The notes beneath the pieces were generated by a model. It saw only the letters and a program-made list of their open reading frames with translations, ran no database searches and was not told where the DNA came from. 64,000 nt of DNA, from the NCBI GenBank assembly GCA_013368375.1, contig JAACJP010000008.1:868001-932000 (forward strand). Direction: 5' to 3'. Position 1 is the stretch's first letter. Each line of letters starts with the position of its first letter. This DNA is from Tricholomella constricta. Taxonomy: Eukaryota; Basidiomycota; Agaricomycetes; Agaricales; Lyophyllaceae. Shown here piece after piece: positions 10,001-18,154 of the stretch. The position numbers were made by a program, and so were the translations under genes.

Positions 10001-10930
10001 CGGCGCTGCTTGCTTCACCGAACGAGGCTCCCACCATTTAGAATCCGTATACCGATTGACCTTCGCGTAGAATTCCTCGCGAAGGGACATTGGGCACCTC
10101 GGCGCGTGGTACTGGTACTGTTTCTCATCATCGACGAGAGTAATCTCGTGATTGACTTCCCGCCAGGGTGGTAGCTGTTGTTTCGTACCACCCACCATAT
10201 CTTCGAATTCGTCATGCCATTGCTGGCGAAGTCGTGGATAATCTTCCGCGGTAAGGCCTCCATTGGGTGCCTTACCTTTTCCGTTCACCGTTCTTGCAGC
10301 GCGAATGTGCGCTGTGTCTTTATTGCTAGGTTTAACATCAAACCTAGCTCGTAGTTTTACGAGAGCAAAGTCACTCTCATCCTTCACTGGTAACCGATAC
10401 AACGGCCGTTTAGCCCGTTGTATATTCACCGGAAAATTCATTTCCGTTGGCTCCGATACTTCCTCAGGCCGTGGATTTCGGTACGCTTGTCCTCGCGTGC
10501 CTACATTTCTTCCTTCGTGAGCCCGCATTGACGCTATTACTGCGTTCCATTCTTGCGGCATCCGTGGGTCGAACATCCACTCATATTGTGGATGTGGATT
10601 TGGTCTATCCCAAAATGATCGATTACTCGTATTCGTATACGGCTCTGATTCCGTATCCTTGTCGGCCCCGCTCGTCTTACGCGCTTCATTATCGCGCTGA
10701 TGTTCTTCGCATGGCTCGTCAACCTGTGCTCGTTCGTTCGAAGGCTCGTTTTGTGCCTTCTGCTGTCGTCGTTGGGGTTTTCTCTTCTTCGGAGGTGGCT
10801 TATCCCCCTCCTTAAGAGTTTCTTGAAACTCTTCCTCGGATAATAAAAGTGCTGGATGATCCTTCGGTAGGCTGTTTATCGGCCTACCCTCATTATCAGG
10901 ATCATCGTCATCTTCTACTGTTACTTTTAG
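7031..10930 (-). CDS. pol: gypsy pol: RT, RNase H, integrase, chromodomain
   Basis: The frame is open from directly after the UGA at 10931-10933 to TAG at 7031. The first ATG is only at 10576, 118 codons in, and 1,181 codons follow it. Domains counted from that ATG: RT about 180-380 (PLDARQRNDNT, KIDLTDAYEQVRI, catalytic YLDD in MHVYLDDIFIFSN), RNase H about 450-580 (ICDASKSGVGA, YAVHELETLAI, TDHKALEFF), integrase with an HHCC zinc finger (HKTMGHFG ... CKTCEYC) and the D,D,E core (DFIGPFPE, SDRDSKFTS, QTDGQTERANR), and a C-terminal chromodomain about 1117-1170 (EWFVEDILGHRW ... VEYQVRWSLGDTTWEPH). All catalytic motifs are present and no stop lies inside. The chromodomain in such elements can steer integration to modified histones (established for chromoviruses in general). 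Confidence 0.95.
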   Translation of the reverse strand, partial: LKVTVEDDDDPDNEGRPINSLPKDHPALLLSEEEFQETLKEGDKPPPKKRKPQRRQQKAQNEPSNERAQVDEPCEEHQRDNEARKTSGADKDTESEPYTNTSNRSFWDRPNPHPQYEWMFDPRMPQEWNAVIASMRAHEGRNVGTRGQAYRNPRPEEVSEPTEMNFPVNIQRAKRPLYRLPVKDESDFALVKLRARFDVKPSNKDTAHIRAARTVNGKGKAPNGGLTAEDYPRLRQQWHDEFEDMVGGTKQQLPPWREVNHEITLVDDEKQYQYHAPRCPMSLREEFYAKVNRYTDSKWWEPRSVKQAAPLLCIPKKDGSLRTPLDARQRNDNTIKDVTPLPDQEVIREDVARGKIRSKIDLTDAYEQVRILEKDVHKTAFATIAGTYISNIMQIGDCNAPATFQRLMTSIFRDVIGKFMHVYLDDIFIFSNSIEEHEDHLRVVFERLREQSLYLKWKKCELYSDRVDCLGHIIDDQGIHPDADKLARIRDWRIPRNYNDIQRFVGLVNYLGQFLPDISAYTGPLMAMTENGSPFYWRPIHQRCFEMIKHICCTTPIIRPIQPKTGEPIWIICDASKSGVGAMYGQGPTWIQAQPAGFMSKKFTNAQQNYAVHELETLAILEALLKWEDKLVGYKIHIITDHKALEFFKTQVNLSPRQRRWMEYMSRFNFDITYVKGELNKVADCLSRYFESDNHQDRYDVHDFVAADARIDPTGEDLPVPRYHEIVEKVVEIRAMKDVELRRSKRLQERQEDRDVEAQIMEAAAPSTASGTSSHPQKSMSPTERERTVGDIVLGRDTVSPPPDKTDEKIRHDVILGYPKDKLFSVILANPMDFRTFTTKDNLIWTTNAINDSVLCIPREPELITTIIEQAHKTMGHFGAERTTEYIRRWYWWPSLATTVRTFCKTCEYCQQIKTSNQKPSGKLHSLPVPTKPWDSIGMDFIGPFPESKGYNYLWVVICRMTSMVHMIPIHTTMTAAQLSWVYLREIVRLHGLPSSIVSDRDSKFTSRWWRELHKLLGAKLLMSTSFHPQTDGQTERANRSIGQIFRAVVRHDQKDWVDCIPMAEFAINASVSATTKFAPFELNSGYMPSMLKEIRSDSVIPKGIREYAERALQNIAEAHDAIIEARVFQTREANRRRSAGPEIKGGDLVYLSTKNLNLPKGRARKLCPKFVGPYKVLKAMPDTSNYTLEVPTALMERRIHPTFHISMLRPYYATNDTMFPNRTHPEPYDFGAPDNHEWFVEDILGHRWTQNNTVEYQVRWSLGDTTWEPHTNCNKLAALDRYLELQGVKSASRLPRRT

Positions 10931-10933
10931 TCA
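10928..10933 (-). promoter_or_regulatory. in-frame UGA-CUA between protease and RT
   Basis: On the element strand the protease frame meets TGA followed by CTA and then continues in the same frame into pol. UGA-CUA is the best-known leaky stop context in eukaryotic mRNAs and RNA viruses. The lack of an ATG for the next 118 codons fits translation through the stop. A CGA to TGA mutation is the alternative. Confidence 0.55.
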
Positions 10934-11275
10934 TTCTCTTCGTTTCTCCAATGACCGATGGCGTCTAGCTCGGCCATCGGTATCCTCCATTTTTACCTTA
11001 GTCGCTGGTATAGCGACTCCATTGACGACCACTTCGTCACGGTTAAAGTCCAGCACGACGTTATTTGCGCGCATAAACGGCGTGCCTATAATCACGTCGT
11101 ATCGATCAAAGTTAGCAAGGTCCATGTAAACCTTGCCTTTAAACCCTGGCAGAGCGGCTTCCACCGTCGTACCAAAGTTTACTGTGGCCCTACTTCCTTT
11201 AGTCCCGAGCTGGAGGATTAATGGATCCTCCAGCGGAAATACTCGAATATCGGCCACTTGAGCGAATGACGGCGA
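10931..11275 (-). CDS. gypsy protease, C-terminal part (+1 frame relative to gag)
   Basis: This frame continues the aspartic protease whose catalytic motif lies at the end of the gag frame. Contents: SPSFAQVADIRVF, LQLGTKGSRATVNFG, then the second conserved protease block DVIIGTPFMRANNVVLDF. It ends at the UGA of 10931-10933. Because the catalytic DSG and this block are in different frames, one +1 shift is needed to make a complete protease; the simplest point is CTT-A at 11276-11279. The region after the stop (VEDDDDPDNEGRP and a long charged linker) is in the same frame and leads to RT. Confidence 0.8.
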   Translation of the reverse strand, partial: SPSFAQVADIRVFPLEDPLILQLGTKGSRATVNFGTTVEAALPGFKGKVYMDLANFDRYDVIIGTPFMRANNVVLDFNRDEVVVNGVAIPATKVKMEDTDGRARRHRSLEKRRE

Positions 11276-11279
11276 TAAG
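11276..11279 (-). promoter_or_regulatory. candidate +1 frameshift site CTT-A
   Basis: The gag frame reads GGA CTT ATC here, while the protease resumes in frame at TCG CCG TCA, one base further on. Skipping the A after CTT joins TTTGL to SPSFA, giving a continuous protease. Ty1 shifts +1 at CUU-AGG-C, so a CUU followed by A is suggestive, but the following codon differs. A one-base insertion in this copy would look the same. Confidence 0.4.
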
Positions 11280-14012
11280 TCCGGTAGTTGTACTCCCGGA
11301 ATCCCAAAGGGTCCAAGCCTCATGTCCACCTACGTTAATGTAGGTGACAAGGCACTCCTTGTCCTTTATCGGAACTACGGGACGAGCAATTTTGTCCCTC
11401 CCCGTCCGCACTTTAACTTTGCGAACTGGTGGTTTATCATTGCGTTCTTCTGACGCAATTACTTCTGTCATTGCAAACATACGCTCGGTCTCATCGTCCC
11501 GAGCATAGTATTCATTTTCGTAGACCTCCATGTCTACGAACTCATCGCCTTCGTCTTCATTGTCCGCCTCTGTATCAGGGCGTCCATTGTCTCGTCCGTC
11601 CGGGTCCTCAGGAGACGTGTCTTCATCGTCCGCCTCACTTGCCGCGTCAGGTGCCGCTGTACGTGCGGCCCTTAGGAACGCTCGCTGTTTCTTGGGCTGT
11701 TTGCAATCTTTTGCAAAATGCCCTAGTTTTCCACAATTAAAGCACACTTCCCCCGGAGGATGGTTGTGATGATCGTGGTTTTTAGGTTGATCGTAACGCG
11801 GACGATCTCCTGTCTTCATCGCTGGTTTTTCGACGTGGGGCTTTTGCTCTCCACGTCCAGGTTGATCCTGATACGCTGGCTTGACATATGGCTTTTCATT
11901 TACTGCGCCATACACCCGTCGAGGCCTGTTGAAAGTATTGTGTGGAGCGTTTACTCGCCCCCCATCTGGTTTCCGCATTTGGCTCGGTTGACTTCGCTGA
12001 GCGGTTATGGTCCGCTCAAAGTAATCAGCCGTTTTCTGGGTGGCTTGAAGTGCTAGGCCCACCGCTAGGAACTCTTGGGCTGTATTGATTTCGGGTGATA
12101 GCCCGTCATCGAATAATGCCTTCCGCATATCGCGCGGAAGTGTTTTGAGAAATTTCTCCAGGAACGTCCAATCATCCGTTCTTGCTGCCATGTTCATGGC
12201 ATGATCCACAAGGTCGTCATACAGACCTTGTATGCCTTTGCTCGCCGAATAGGTAACGGCGTTAAAGTCGTTACGAGCATCCTGCATGGTTGAAGGCAGC
12301 ACGAACCGATCGTACAGCCCTAGTATGACGTCTTCAAACGTCCAGGACTGCTTTTCGCGGTTCACATGGATAACATGGCGATTGTACCATTTCCGAGCTT
12401 CACCATCAAGGAACTCAGATGTTATCAGAACGCGCTCTTGGTCGCGTTCTGCTCCTCCAAACTGGCTCACGGCTAGCATCACGACAAGGCTGGCTAGCCA
12501 TTCTTCCAATTCGCCAAACTTGGCGCTTCCACTATAAGTTCCTACGGACTTTGAGTCCGCACGGCGAGATTTCATACCATCAGGGAGCGATAGGCGTACA
12601 GCCAGTCGCTCGTGTATCAGTTGATGCAACCGTTCGTGCATCTTAGTTTTATGCTGCTCTCCAGCAGCATATATTCCGTCCGCAATTGATTGACTCCTGC
12701 GAATCGGGTCAGGCATTGAGTAGCCTCGACTTTGAAATCGAGGCTGAGCGTGTGAAGTGGGTTCACTTATACGAACCCGCATGTCTTGACGGCCGTTAGC
12801 CGTCGCCGTCGTATTATGTTTTCCGACGGCCCCATTTCCCAGTCCACCATCCGAACCTTGAGTTTGCGAGGCCCATTGCCTCGCCATCTCATCTACGGGC
12901 ATATGTCCTTCGAAGACGACTCCTTGATCATCATAATTCGTGAACTTGCTCCGTGATAAATCAGCGTTTCTCAAACGCTGATATGCGACTCGGTTGTTCC
13001 AATCTTTCGCTAATGGAACACGGCCATCCTTCGCATCCATAGGTACTTGAATAGCTGGCGCGCTTTCGTCGCCAGCTGCTTGCGTGGTTGTATACTTACG
13101 TTCCGTGGGTGGGTCTAACGTAGACTCACTAACAGGGGCCCATTTGGATCCCTGTGGTTGCGCAAGATGCTCTTCACGAGTCATTCTCTCGCGCTTCGCT
13201 GCCGCAGACCGACGACGATAATCGTCGTCAGATTCTCCTAACTGTCGCGCTTGATGCAGCGCCGATACTGCCATGGCAGCCTCATCAAGAGGCTGGTTCG
13301 ATCCGGCAGCCACTGCTTGAGGAGTGAAGAGGTCATCCCAACGACCTTTCCCTTTGTTTAACGAGGCTTTCTTAGGTACAGGCGTCCCAGCGATCGAGCT
13401 GACTGCTGAATTCGAAGTTCCCTTAGGGTACTTCTTCCTGTATTCCGTAACTACTACGGACAGCGCTTCCAAGTATCGGTCGGCATATGCTTGTGCGACC
13501 ATTTCTCCAACGGATTGTGCTCCGGTAGATCGCAGAACGAGCCTATCCGCTCGTTCCTCCAGTCGCCTTCGCCGATGCTCGCTAACCACATCGGTGGTGT
13601 CCCAGAATTGCTTCACTTGAAGCGCAAGCAGTTCCCTTTCGCTGGCCTCTTCTTCATTAGCCTCGGGGTCGGACAAGTCGTCTTCGTCCGACTCCATCTT
13701 GATTATGCTCAGGGTGGACGCCCCGAACGCTCTATTTGACAGACGGCTGTCTGGCCATCTGCTTCCCGCCGTGGGGCCAGGTCGATGTGACCTGGCCAAT
13801 TCGTCGGCCAAGCTCCCAGGCACATTGGTGCTTGCTATTGGCCAAAGTTCCTCCGATTCTACTCCTAGTGTATTCTGCGCTGGTGAACTTTGTCCACCAG
13901 CGACTGATCCAACTTCCACTGGTTGCAGTGGAAGTTGTGATGGAGGATGCGCTGTGAGCGCATCCTCGAGGACCGGAGTTCGGCTCTTTCCGGATGTGGG
14001 AGTTGTTGTCAT
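11276..14012 (-). CDS. gag: gypsy gag with zinc knuckle and protease active site
   Basis: The frame opens upstream, but the first ATG is at 14012 (MTTTPTSGKS), 109 bp after the 5' LTR; about 912 codons reach the shift point. If no shift occurs the frame continues 25 codons more and stops at 11199. Order: long acidic/Ser-rich N-terminal region; a retrotransposon gag helical domain in the middle (GEARKWYNRH, WTFEDVILGLYDRFV, FLKTLPRDMRKALF); a CCHC zinc knuckle (CFNCGKLGHFAKDC) for RNA binding; an acidic stretch; and the catalytic loop of an aspartic protease (LWDSGSTTTG). The N-terminal part before the gag domain is unusually long for a fungal gypsy gag. All capsid and nucleocapsid signatures look intact. 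Confidence 0.88.
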
Positions 14013-14121
14013 CGGGTCTCGGTCTCGTTGGTTCTTTTTGATGATGGGTGTTCTAAATGGAATGTGGGTCTGCGTAACGTCGTGGGTACGCAGCAATAGA
14101 AAGCAAGGTAGCTTAAAAAAA

Positions 14122-14342
14122 TGTAACGGGGTTACAGAATTTGGGGACCTTGTTGTTCACACTAGACGTAAGCTTGACAAGTCTGTCGATTGCTACGTAT
14201 AGGTGTACAAGGTTGTTTATACTTAATTAATGTAATGAATTAAATAGGCAACACCAGAAGGTGTTGCCAAACAATAGCGTAATCGTCTCGATAAGATACG
14301 ATTAGATAACCAAGATTAGATAAGATAGTGTGCGTCCTTACA
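14122..14342 (-). repeat. gypsy 5' LTR
   Basis: Second 221-bp LTR, with no difference from 3371-3591 that I can see. On the element strand it carries the promoter. The leader directly after it starts with a T-run (TTTTTTTAAGCTACC), and I do not find a normal TGG-starting tRNA primer-binding site there. Confidence 0.94.
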
Positions 14343-14347
14343 GAGAG
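14343..14347. repeat. gypsy target-site duplicate, right copy
   Basis: GAGAG, matching 3366-3370, directly right of the 5' LTR of the nested gypsy element. Confidence 0.93.
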
Positions 14348-16956
14348 AAATGGTATCGACCATTTAGGTCGCGTAATCGCCAGCCAATGCGATTGTCTTC
14401 ATATCCAACAAAGATAGCTTCAAACCGTTTTGGACCGCCTTTCGTACGAGTTTCCGCTGGAATCAGAGCGAAACACTGACAACCCCATACGCGAAGGTGG
14501 GAGAGGTCCGGCTTCGAGTTTTCCATGATAGAGTACGGAGTAGAATCTGCGGGGAGAGTCGAGGTAGGAAGGCGGTTCCGAAGGTATTGTGCGGTAAGTA
14601 CAGCATCACCGAAGAAGGATGGAGGTAAACCAGACTCGGCAAGAAGTGTCTGTGCCGTTTCTTCGAGTGTACGGATGTATCTTTCAGCTTTTCCATTCTG
14701 AGCGTGAGCATACGGAGCGGTAACTTGATGCTGAATGCCGCGGGAAGAGAAATGCGCTTTTAATTCACCTCCGGTGAACTCGCCAGCGCCGTCGGAACGA
14801 ACAGCAAGAACCGAGTTACCAGATTTACGCTCCCACGAAGCCTCTGTAGTCAGATAGTGGGCGACTGCTTCATCCTTGTGGGCGAGGAGAGAAGTGGATC
14901 CATAATTGGAAAAATCGTCGAGGATGGTGTGGAAGAAGCTTTTCCCGTGAGGTGTTTGCACCGGGAAAGGGCCACATGTATCCATGTGAAGCAGGTCGCA
15001 TACACGAGTAGCTCGACGAGCGAAACGATCAAAAGGCCGTTGAGGATGTTTGCCAATGAGGCAAGGGATACAGTGAGTGTCGAGGAAAGGTCCCTGGTAT
15101 TTGACACCAGTAGCAAAAGATTTCGTAAGGACTGCTCGAGTATCGTCAAGACCTAAATGGCCGAATCGACGGTGCCATAGATTGGGGGTGAGGTCGACGC
15201 GGTGGAATCGAAGGTCCGAATCCCGTTGTTCAACAGCAGGAAACGCGATCAGATCTTCAGTTAACCGAGAAACAGACGAGGACGGAGGGAGTACGAAATC
15301 CAAGTGGAGGAAGGAGAGTCGACGGACTACTGTAGCTTCGATTGTGTGCGAGATGGGAGAAGAAGAAGTATCTGGGAATTGGATGGAGGTCGCATCCTTC
15401 TCAAAGACCAGGCGCACGTTCTTCTCGGTCATGGACCCAACCGAGAGAAGATTAATGGGTACATCCGGAGCGTGAAGACAATCCGGGAGGGAGATAATCT
15501 GTTCGATGCCATCCAGAACGATACGGAAACGCACTTCGCCTCTAGTTAAAGTCTGGAGAGTACCACGGTTTGCGGTACCAACGGGGACAGCAAGGGACGT
15601 GTCGTACGTCCAAAAGAATCTTCGGTCGCGGATAATATGGACGGTGCAGCCGGAGTCGAGGATAGCGTTAAAGCGGTCGGCGAGAGATGCTAGAACAATT
15701 GGACTGGTGACTTGCGTGAAATCCGAATATAAAGCTGAATCCGAAAGATTGACAGGAGGCGCATCAGACGATGGGTAAGAGGCAATGGGCTCGGGGGCCG
15801 ATTCAATTTCGGATTCGACGGTCTCTACGACGGGTTCAAGCAACGTATCAGAGGCAGTAGCAATATGAGCACGAGGGCGTGGTGGATTAGCCGCGAGGTA
15901 ACGATCCCTTCCCCCAACGTCGCCGCCACCCGGTTCCCAACAGTTTCCAGCAACATGTCCTAAAGCACCACAGTTCGAGCAGCGAGGACGCGTGGCAGTA
16001 TTGGAAGTGGACGGGTTGGTAGGATCAGCAGGAGGATTCGTCGACGAGTTTTGAGTGGGATTAGAGGTTGGAACGGAGGGAGGAGCCTGCGAACGGCGGG
16101 GAGTGGATCCATGAGAGGCCGAAAGGCGACGGCTCGCTTGTTCAATATTGAGGGCGGCTTGGGAAGCGTCGTGGAAAGTTATGACACCATGTGGAGGATG
16201 GGAATTGAATCCTTCACGGATAAGAACACGTAAAGCTTCGTATTCGTATGTGCGAGGGAGACCATCGGCGAAACGTTGGACTTTCTCGTATGAAGAAAAA
16301 TCCCAGTGTGATCCTTCAACCTGGAGTACCGCCTTACGCCAAAGATCGACGTATGAGGAGACATCACTTCCGATAACCTTCTTCGACAGAACAGATTCCC
16401 TGACGATGGCCGCAGAATTAGCATCGTAGACACCGTATTTGGTTCGCAGGATGTGAAGGACATCCCGAGCAGTACGTTGGGGGTTTCCCCAGGCATCACG
16501 CTTCGGAGGGATCAAGGACTGTGGAGTAGAACCAAGTTTGCCGACTAGAACGAAAGAGACGATGTCGTCCTGGGCCCACCAAGTTTTGTAATGTTCAAGT
16601 TGCTCCGGAGTGTAATTGGCTCTGTCGATGACTGGGGGAAGGGAGGGATAGGCCGTAGGATCAAGTAAAACGTTGTGAGGAAGAACGTCCACGATGTGAT
16701 CATAAAGGCCGGTTGCTTCGATGACCTGGAGGACCGCCGAGTGCCATTTCGACCAGTCGTTCGCCGAGGAAAGAAGGGGGATACTGGATAAGTTAGGAAA
16801 ATCAGGCTTGGTATAAGTGGAAATCGTTCTAAAGGGAGTAGGTAGAGTGGCATGAGCTAAAGGTAAAGCAGGCGGATCTAAGGGTAAAGGAGGAGGCGTA
16901 GGAGCAGGGAGCGGTAGCTGATGTAGAAAGGGAGAAAGGGGAGATAGACGGTGCAT
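14343..16956 (-). CDS. gag-pol: copia gag-protease-integrase (5' part of polyprotein)
   Basis: Upstream half of the copia polyprotein. From the ATG at 16956: proline-rich lead (LPLPAPTPPPLPLDPP), gag core (ANDWSKWHSAVLQVIE, then helical segments to about residue 290), CCHC zinc knuckle (CSNCGALGHVAGNC, about 330), aspartic protease motif FNAILDSGCTVH (about 433), the pre-integrase HHCC finger (HRRFGHLGLDD ... HCIPCLIGK), and the integrase core (HMDTCGPFP, SDGAGEFTGGEL, NGKAERYIRT), then the C-terminal GYED...WRLRDLNGRYHFS block. The frame is cut at the GAGAG target site, reads a few bases into the gypsy LTR and stops at 14338. Upstream of this ATG, another frame (17722-16829) also encodes a proline-rich gag leader; the two are offset by one base at a run of seven C residues (16963-16969). 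Confidence 0.9.
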
Positions 16957-17722
16957 CGATGCGGGGGGGCAAGTGAAGGGAAGACGCAGAAGGCGTAAGT
17001 GATCGTAAGAGAGAATTATGAGTCAAAGTAGGGGAAGCAGAATGTATGCGTTGAGGGAAATTTGGTACAGGGTTGAATTGGTGTTGGAAATAAGGCGGTG
17101 CAGGAGCAAGGGGAGTGTGAAAAGAGGGGGACACGACACGGTTAACAAAAGGAATAGGACGTAAAGGGATGGGGGCAACAGGATTATGCGGTGATAAGTG
17201 ACGAGGAGGATGTTCGACAGAAAATGGAGAAGTAAGCATATGCGAAGGTAAAGAGGTACCGTGGGCCGTGGAAGAGGGTGCAACGGGAGTGGGAGCAGGG
17301 GTTTGAATAATAGGAAGATGATTCGATGAAGCGTATGAAAGTCCCATAGAAGAGAGTGGAGCAGTCGGCGGTCGAAGACGAAGATTAGACGAAGTATGAA
17401 GAGGTATCTGCGAAGGAAAAAGTCCAGGTCCTGCGTAGCCAGTAAAAGTGGGAGGCGGTTGAAGTAAAGGAACAGAAATAGGATGAGGCGGGGACTGAGA
17501 AGGAAAATGCGATTGAGACCAAGAATTCAGAACGTTATAATAAGGTGAAACTGGAGCGGAGGTGACGGCGAACGACTGGGGAACGACCGGGTCGAGCCAA
17601 GGTCCACTCGGAAGTACATTGGGAACTGACAGAGTACGACGATTTGACGGGTGCGACCCAAAGGAAGTGGACTGAGCCGGTTGAGCATGCCCCTGGGCCT
17701 GTGGATGAAAAGGTTCCGTCAT
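16829..17722 (-). CDS. gag: copia N-terminal gag leader, frame-shifted from the rest
   Basis: 297-codon frame with an ATG at 17722, 147 bp inside the element from its 5' LTR, the natural start position. The product is rich in Pro, Ser, Leu and His (SNRRTLSVPN, PPRHLSPHNPVAP), typical of the disordered leader of fungal copia gags. It overlaps the start of the main polyprotein frame by 128 bp. The frames would join by a one-base change in the C7 tract at 16963-16969, suggesting either a homopolymer indel in this copy (or in the assembly) or slippage during translation. It has no catalytic motif of its own. Confidence 0.65.
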   Translation of the reverse strand: MTEPFHPQAQGHAQPAQSTSFGSHPSNRRTLSVPNVLPSGPWLDPVVPQSFAVTSAPVSPYYNVLNSWSQSHFPSQSPPHPISVPLLQPPPTFTGYAGPGLFPSQIPLHTSSNLRLRPPTAPLSSMGLSYASSNHLPIIQTPAPTPVAPSSTAHGTSLPSHMLTSPFSVEHPPRHLSPHNPVAPIPLRPIPFVNRVVSPSFHTPLAPAPPYFQHQFNPVPNFPQRIHSASPTLTHNSLLRSLTPSASSLHLPPRIDAPSISPFSLSTSATAPCSYASSFTLRSACFTFSSCHSTYSL

Positions 17723-17857
17723 CGTCGCGGAGTTGATTGTCGATCGTGTGAGATCGAGGTGACTATATGCGGAAATTTACAGAGATTGGAAAGGATCCAG
17801 TGAGATCGCCGAGGTATCTAGGAATGAGGCAAACGAATTGAGTCCAAATCTAGGCCG

Positions 17858-17869
17858 GGGCCCATAACC
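17858..17869 (-). promoter_or_regulatory. copia primer-binding site, initiator tRNA-Met anticodon arm
   Basis: Immediately inside the 5' LTR the element strand reads GGTTATGGGCCC. This is the reverse complement of the anticodon stem-loop of eukaryotic initiator tRNA-Met (GGGCCCAUAACC). Drosophila copia and related elements prime from a cleaved half of this tRNA, so the match and its location support the same mechanism. Confidence 0.85.
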
Positions 17870-18149
17870 TGATGGCCCTAGAATGGAAACAAGTTATTAT
17901 CCTCAGTGTCCTGATAATGAAGGAAAGACGACTATTCATTCTATACCTAGAATGGAAACAAGTTATTCTACAAGTCAATTAGTAGATATAAGAAAGAGTA
18001 AGTGATAGAGAGGTATAACTCACATCCTCAGTGTCCTGATAATGAAGGAAAGATGACTGAGGATGGAGGCGATGGAACGGAAGCAAATGTACCGACAGTC
18101 ACGTGCGAGAGATAACGTAAGCGATGAGAAATAGGCCAGAGGGCCAACA
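17870..18149 (-). repeat. copia 5' LTR
   Basis: 280-bp LTR, one substitution from the copy at 865-1144 (T at 18054 against C at 1049). It carries the element promoter on the minus strand. Confidence 0.93.
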
Positions 18150-18154
18150 GTATT
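18150..18154. repeat. copia target-site duplicate, right copy
   Basis: GTATT, matching 860-864, completes the copia insertion footprint. Confidence 0.9.

Larger units (their letters stand above)
3371..14342 (-). mobile_element. Ty3/gypsy chromovirus with extra 3' coding region
   Basis: Full-length gypsy-type LTR retrotransposon of 10,972 bp, on the minus strand like its copia host. Order along its own strand: 5' LTR, short leader, gag with zinc knuckle, aspartic protease, RT, RNase H, integrase, chromodomain, then about 3 kb of extra coding sequence, a purine tract and the 3' LTR. RT before integrase marks Ty3/gypsy, and the C-terminal chromodomain marks the chromovirus branch. The two 221-bp LTRs look identical, so the insertion is young. 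The size is nearly double that of a minimal fungal chromovirus, and the region after pol explains the excess. Coding frames are interrupted by an apparent +1 shift (near 11276) and by in-frame UGA codons at 10931-10933 and 5982-5984. Whether these are programmed or mutational is open. Confidence 0.95.
865..18149 (-). mobile_element. Ty1/copia LTR retrotransposon, split by a nested gypsy element
   Basis: A complete copia-type element on the minus strand: 280-bp LTRs at 865-1144 and 17870-18149, a GTATT target duplication, a primer-binding site beside the 5' LTR, and coding capacity in the order gag, protease, integrase, reverse transcriptase, RNase H, which is diagnostic of Ty1/copia. The span of 17,285 bp includes a 10,972-bp gypsy element plus its duplicated 5-bp target; without them the element is 6,308 bp, a normal size. 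The LTRs differ at one site that I can see (C at 1049, T at 18054, a CpG to TpG type change), so insertion was fairly recent but probably earlier than that of the nested element. The gypsy insertion cuts pol between integrase and reverse transcriptase, so this copy should no longer make an intact polyprotein. Confidence 0.95.

Noticed and set aside
3371..14342. UGA read as a normal sense codon in this organism
   Set aside because: Several host genes in the window end in TGA at the expected protein end (peroxiredoxin, both FSH genes, TIM9, RPC9), so UGA is a stop here.
865..18149. Repeat-induced point mutation (RIP) as cause of the interruptions
   Set aside because: Only one LTR difference is visible in the copia element and none in the gypsy element. 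The long frames are otherwise intact, unlike the dense C to T load that RIP leaves.
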